In this document: one piece after another, positions 61,487-64,000 of the stretch | How the letters are laid out: each line of letters starts with the position of its first letter | Position numbering within the stretch: position 1 is the stretch's first letter | Origin: Mucilaginibacter_A sp965201005 | GTDB lineage: Bacteria; Bacteroidota; Bacteroidia; Sphingobacteriales; Sphingobacteriaceae | NCBI RefSeq assembly: GCF_965201005.1 | Contig: NZ_OZ241747.1 | Coordinates: 2,914,001 to 2,978,000 of the forward strand | Direction of reading: 5' to 3' | DNA: 64,000 nucleotides | The notes under the pieces: generated by a model | Told to the model about the DNA's origin: nothing | Databases searched by the model: none | Seen by the model: the letters and a program-made list of their open reading frames with translations, nothing else | Program-made: the position numbers and the translations under genes

Positions 61487-61951
61487 ATGGAAAAACAAGC
61501 TAAAAAAACAAGCTTTAAAAAGATTGTTACAATCTTTTTTTTATCATTAGTTCTTTTTATATGGTTCTTTATTTCAATTGGCAAGCATTATTCCACTACA
61601 TCAGAACCACTTGCCGCAACTAACGAAGCTGTAAATAATTTAGACCAAATAACTATGGCACAGAAGTTAGCTTTGGTTGAAACAGATGATACTACTTTTA
61701 AAGCCGTTGACGATCCATATGTAAAACAATTAGATAGATTATTAACACAATTGTCAGATAAGTATAATGAGCCAAAAGATACTATTGCGGAACAAACGCA
61801 TAAAATTCAATCTCGATTATTTAAACATTATCACGTTTACCTAACGTCAGCTTATTTAATGAATGAAGTAAATATCACTAAAAGAATGGATAAGGTTAAA
61901 TACTGGGATATGATTACAATGTATGGTATGATCTATAGCACGGGAAAATAA
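61487..61951 (+). CDS. Unknown small membrane-anchored protein in the prfC insertion
   Basis: 154 residues from ATG 61487; an in-frame start at 61427 adds 20 residues that look non-coding. A lysine-rich start (MEKQAKKTSFKK) precedes one transmembrane helix (IVTIFFLSLVLFIWFFISIG, about 13-32). The extracytoplasmic part is polar and helical (TMAQKLALVETDDTTFKAVDDPYVKQLDRLLTQLSDKYNEPKDTIAEQTHKIQSRLFKHYHVYLTSAYLMNEVN). I do not recognise a family. Low GC and the position within a duplicated-end insertion suggest horizontal origin. Confidence 0.6.
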   Translation: MEKQAKKTSFKKIVTIFFLSLVLFIWFFISIGKHYSTTSEPLAATNEAVNNLDQITMAQKLALVETDDTTFKAVDDPYVKQLDRLLTQLSDKYNEPKDTIAEQTHKIQSRLFKHYHVYLTSAYLMNEVNITKRMDKVKYWDMITMYGMIYSTGK

Positions 61952-61978
61952 AAAGATGTTTTAAATCTTACTGACCCC

Positions 61979-61995
61979 TACTGGTTGGGATTTGT
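61979..61995 (-). repeat. 17-bp inverted repeat, right copy
   Basis: CTACTGGTTGGGATTTG, complementary to 61369-61385 with one mismatch. Confidence 0.75.
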
Positions 61996-62062
61996 ATTTA
62001 CTTGATAGAATTGCCATAACCTTTAGCTCAATATTAGCAATACCATTTGCTCAGCAAAAGAG

Positions 62063-62296
62063 CTATTTCGCAAAATCCCTAAGGATACCATTAATAGAAA
62101 GGTCTTCGTCAATTAAAGGCCAATGTATCCCATAACCTGAAGGAGAAATTTTGTACATCGCCCTTTCTACATCAGTTGCGGCTTGCAGTTTACCCGATAA
62201 CTTGTCTAAAGGTATGTTAAGTTCATTGCCATCAATAGTTAGGATCATAAAATCTTTTTCAAAATAAATTTTCCCTATTTTGTGTGTTGCTATCAT
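62063..62296 (-). CDS. DUF2442 domain protein
   Basis: 77 residues: IGKIYFEKDFMILTIDGNELNIPLDKLSGKLQAATDVERAMYKISPSGYGIHWPLIDEDLSINGILRDF. The pattern of a short strand pair, a helix and the 'IHWPxIDEDLS' end is typical of DUF2442. Such proteins often sit beside DUF4160 partners in small modules resembling toxin-antitoxin pairs; no partner is present here. Its ATG lies directly at the right-hand boundary of the insertion, so the start may use sequence at the junction. Confidence 0.7.
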   Translation of the reverse strand: MIATHKIGKIYFEKDFMILTIDGNELNIPLDKLSGKLQAATDVERAMYKISPSGYGIHWPLIDEDLSINGILRDFAK

Positions 62297-62297
62297 A

Positions 62298-62391
62298 ATT
62301 ACATGATCGGTTTAGCCAAACGCGATTTCCCGGAGATTGAGTTTCATACGACTTCGGAGTTTAACAAAAATTAGCCGATAAAAAAAGCATG
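62298..62391 (+). repeat. Right direct repeat, displaced prfC 3' end (attR-like)
   Basis: Encodes MIGLAKRDFPEIEFHTTSEFNKN and a stop in the frame of prfC, with two amino-acid changes from the copy now in use. It runs straight into the palindrome and terminator expected after a native gene, so this copy is probably the original prfC end. Confidence 0.88.
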
Positions 62392-62408
62392 CTTCTTTTA
62401 TCGGCTAA
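62371..62408. repeat. Type A palindrome in head-to-head order
   Basis: TTAGCCGATAAAAAAAGCAT and GCTTCTTTTATCGGCTAA abut around GCATGC; 38 bases with one mismatch. Confidence 0.9.
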
Positions 62409-62440
62409 AAAACCAGATCATTTTTACGATCTGGTTTTTT
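62407..62440. terminator. Bidirectional Rho-independent terminator
   Basis: AAAACCAGATC and GATCTGGTTTT form a stem around a short loop, with A/T tracts on both sides. It serves the original prfC end and the convergent ferritin-like gene. Confidence 0.88.
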
Positions 62441-62455
62441 AGGTGAATCCCGATT

Positions 62456-62770
62456 TTATTCGGCAGCGTCTTCGCCTTTTTCACCTAATTTAACGATATC
62501 GCCTGCCTGAAACAAAATGGCCTGCACCGTAGCGCGCCAATCAGGTTTTTGGCGGAGCAAAAATTCCAGGTCCATCCCAAAATGTTTAAATTCTTCTTTC
62601 TGTGCATTTTGCATAATGGCTTTCGCCTGATCGTCTTTTTCAACGGCAATGCGCTGTTCGTACCAGTTGATGGCTTCGGCTTCTTCGGATAACGAAGCAA
62701 TCATACGTGCAAAAGTCCTGGTTTTTTCCGGCAGCTCGCTGGCTGGCTCATGATATTGATCAAATCCCAT
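62456..62770 (-). CDS. Encapsulated-ferritin-like (EncFtn) protein
   Basis: 104 residues from ATG 62770, chosen because the predicted transcription start lies near 62793, past the longer start at 62797. The pattern YHEPASELPEKTRTFARMIASLSEEAEAINWYEQRI...QKEEFKHFGMDLEFLLRQKPDW matches EncFtn. The ferroxidase residues known from the Rhodospirillum enzyme are present with the same spacing: Glu30, Glu60 and His63, with Trp36-Tyr37. EncFtn oxidises iron for storage inside encapsulin shells. No encapsulin gene is in the window on either side. The C-terminal tail DIVKLGEKGEDAAE is short and acidic and could be a cargo tag or nothing of the kind. Confidence 0.88.
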   Translation of the reverse strand: MGFDQYHEPASELPEKTRTFARMIASLSEEAEAINWYEQRIAVEKDDQAKAIMQNAQKEEFKHFGMDLEFLLRQKPDWRATVQAILFQAGDIVKLGEKGEDAAE

Positions 62771-62799
62771 TTTGATATTTTTTGATTTTTTGTACAATG

Positions 62800-62831
62800 C
62801 AAATTAGGGTCAACCAATCGGATTTTCAAAA
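62800..62831 (-). promoter_or_regulatory. Candidate promoter of the EncFtn-like gene
   Basis: On the minus strand TTTTG (near 62831-62827), a 20-base spacer and TAATTTG (62806-62800) approximate the consensus. A type A half-site begins exactly at its upstream edge. Confidence 0.5.
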
Positions 62832-62853
62832 TTTATACCGATAAAAAAAGCAT
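62831..62853 (-). repeat. Single type A half-site, one base altered
   Basis: TATACCGATAAAAAAAGCAT, with A in place of the core G, the same variant as the left arm of the 62371 palindrome. Confidence 0.7.
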
Positions 62854-63084
62854 TGCGGTTTTCTGTTGAAATTAAACCGGTTTCAGTATTTTTGATTTTT
62901 GGGGATATTTTCTTCCAGGCAAAAAAATTATCTAAAACACACAATAAAAACCAAAACCCTGCGTATATCTCCAAAAAACACAAAAGTTTAGATCAGGGTT
63001 ACTGCATTTGTAACGGCAGGATTGTTTAAACAACAACCCGGCGGCCGTTTTTTACGTACAGTAATGTTCAAACCGAAGAAATAC

Positions 63085-63906
63085 ATGAACAAAAATTTTT
63101 TTAAAAAATCAGTTTTGCTTTCTGTTGCACTTTCTGTTACCATTATCAGTTCCGATCCGACTACGCTGCTTAGCGGTTTTCAACCCAAAAACCAAATTTT
63201 ACCTGTTAAAAGCAGCAACATATTATCACCAGCTGCAGATTTGTATTCGGCTTACCTCAGCAACATTTACGAAACCGCCAACTTATACGCTGCCGGTTTA
63301 AATGCCGATGTTTTTGCCAAAGCGGTTACCGGTTATTACAATTTGAAGCTCTCCAAACAACTGAATCAGGACAGATCAATTTTGACTATTGTGGATTTTA
63401 ATCGATCCAGCTGCACCAAACGCCTGTGGATCATTGACTTACAAAACGCCAGTTTGTTGTTGAACACTTGGGTGGCGCACGGCCAGGGCAGTGGTGAAGA
63501 TATGGCCTGCCAGTTTTCCAACACAGACGATTCGCACCAAAGCAGCTTAGGTTTTTACCTTACGGGAGAAATTTACAACGGCAAACACGGCCGCTCGCTG
63601 CGTTTGGACGGAATGGATGCCAACTACAACTCCAATGCGCGCGCCCGGGACATTGTTATTCATGCGGCCGGTTATGTAAGCCAGGAAGTGATCAGCAGTA
63701 CAGGGCGTTTGGGCAGAAGCTTTGGCTGTCCGGCCGTTTCGCCGGAACTTGCTCCGCAGATTATCAATATGCTCAAAGATAAAACCGTGCTGTTTATCAG
63801 CGGTGGCGATAATCGTTATGAATCCAAGTATTTAAACCCTGACTTTGCGGCTAATTACCTGTTCCCAAAAGCTGATTTTACTGATCCTAAACCTGTAATT
63901 TTATAA
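63085..63906 (+). CDS. Murein L,D-transpeptidase catalytic domain protein (YkuD_2-like)
   Basis: 273 residues from ATG 63085, which starts a signal-like segment (MNKNFFKKSVLLSVALSVTIISS); ATG 63064 and TTG 63022 are longer options. The catalytic block is IVIHAAGYVSQEVISSTGRLGRSFGCPAVSPELAPQII, with the His and the nucleophilic Cys in SFGCP. HGQGSGEDMACQFSNTDDSHQSSLGFYLTGEIYNGKHGRSLRLDGMD is typical of this branch. It probably trims or crosslinks peptidoglycan in the periplasm. It converges on another L,D-transpeptidase fragment. Confidence 0.88.
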   Translation: MNKNFFKKSVLLSVALSVTIISSDPTTLLSGFQPKNQILPVKSSNILSPAADLYSAYLSNIYETANLYAAGLNADVFAKAVTGYYNLKLSKQLNQDRSILTIVDFNRSSCTKRLWIIDLQNASLLLNTWVAHGQGSGEDMACQFSNTDDSHQSSLGFYLTGEIYNGKHGRSLRLDGMDANYNSNARARDIVIHAAGYVSQEVISSTGRLGRSFGCPAVSPELAPQIINMLKDKTVLFISGGDNRYESKYLNPDFAANYLFPKADFTDPKPVIL

Positions 63907-63909
63907 ACC

Positions 63910-63922
63910 ATACTGTTTTTAC
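63910..63922 (+). repeat. Type B half-site providing a stop codon
   Basis: ATACTGTTTTTAC between the two convergent genes. On the minus strand its TAA is the stop of the gene running off the window. Confidence 0.75.
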
Positions 63923-64000
63923 GACAGCATTTTTTGGATATGTGTGTACAAAACCGTATCTAAACCATAAACATCCGGCCGAAAAATCAAACGGCCGTTT
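63919..64000 (-). CDS. C-terminus of a YcbB-type L,D-transpeptidase, 5' part outside window
   Basis: The minus strand is open from the window edge and encodes NGRLIFRPDVYGLDTVLYTHIQKMLS. The pattern 'G.L.FR.DVYG.D..L' is the usual end of YcbB-like L,D-transpeptidases. With only 26 residues visible the call is by pattern alone. Two L,D-transpeptidase-type genes would then meet tail to tail. Confidence 0.5.
   Translation of the reverse strand, partial: NGRLIFRPDVYGLDTVLYTHIQKMLS

Larger units (their letters stand above)
61310..62297. mobile_element. AT-rich insertion between two copies of the prfC 3' end
   Basis: About 1 kb (unit length 1065 bases including one repeat copy) with clearly lower GC than prfC. 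It carries a small membrane protein gene (+) and a DUF2442 gene (-), and a 17-bp inverted repeat pair. No integrase or transposase is encoded, so it is either a remnant or a passenger moved in trans. The pattern, a gene 3' end rebuilt by the inserted DNA and the original end displaced, is that of site-specific integration. Confidence 0.7.

Noticed and set aside
61310..62297. The prfC insertion as a classical insertion sequence
   Set aside because: No transposase is encoded, and the flanking direct repeats are about 94 bases, far longer than IS target duplications.
3202..63922. The spaced repeats as a CRISPR array
   Set aside because: Copies are kilobases apart, variable, and lie within genes; no cas gene is present.

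Overview
The window looks like a chromosomal segment of a Bacteroidota bacterium of the Sphingobacteriales type (Pedobacter/Mucilaginibacter-like). The reasons are two SusC/SusD pairs, a FecI/FecR sigma/anti-sigma pair, many secreted glycoside hydrolases, lipoproteins with loose lipoboxes, and promoters of the TTG-N19/20-TAnnTTTG class. I saw no rRNA, tRNA, CRISPR array, transposase or integrase.

Layout. 1-13142 (+) is a run of secreted carbohydrate-active enzymes: a GH2 fragment, DUF1680/GH127-type arabinofuranosidase, glutaminase-like DUF4965 protein, sialidase-like BNR protein, GH5-like enzyme, GH43, aldose 1-epimerase and a PHP-type metallohydrolase. It probably degrades an arabinose- and galactose-containing plant glycan. 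13338-25608 holds a giant FG-GAP/UnbV lipoprotein, a PAP2/haloperoxidase-like lipoprotein, a second GH2 and a SusD/SusC pair. 26094-33136 is a FecI/FecR-controlled SusC(STN)/SusD locus. 33395-41132 holds a small membrane protein, a hybrid histidine kinase, a DUF6600 protein, a 2OG-Fe(II) oxygenase and a GT39-like glycosyltransferase. 41269-50982 (-) is an assimilatory sulfate cluster (cysH, cysD, cysN, osmC-like, metZ-like, sulfite reductase, siroheme-synthase/TauE fusion, Rrf2 regulator) headed by a SAM-I riboswitch. 51401-63906 holds a ParE-like toxin pair, tilS, an OstA-like protein, MFS, radical SAM, DUF4126, a response regulator, prfC, an encapsulated-ferritin-like protein and L,D-transpeptidases.

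The most striking feature is a dense short-repeat family that runs through the whole window. Its core is ATRCTTCTTTTA (type A) or ATRCTGTTTTTA (type B), about 65 clear half-sites counted by eye. Half-sites occur singly, inside genes on either strand, and as inverted pairs between genes; every pair is A with A or B with B. Density, orientation and pairing resemble DNA-uptake sequences of Haemophilus and Neisseria, though a REP-like or regulatory origin is not excluded. The second strong observation is a 1065-bp AT-rich insertion at the 3' end of prfC, flanked by imperfect copies of that gene's end, as an integrative element would leave. Third, cysD has an apparent 1-nt frameshift and is separated from cysN by an unrelated AT-rich gene.
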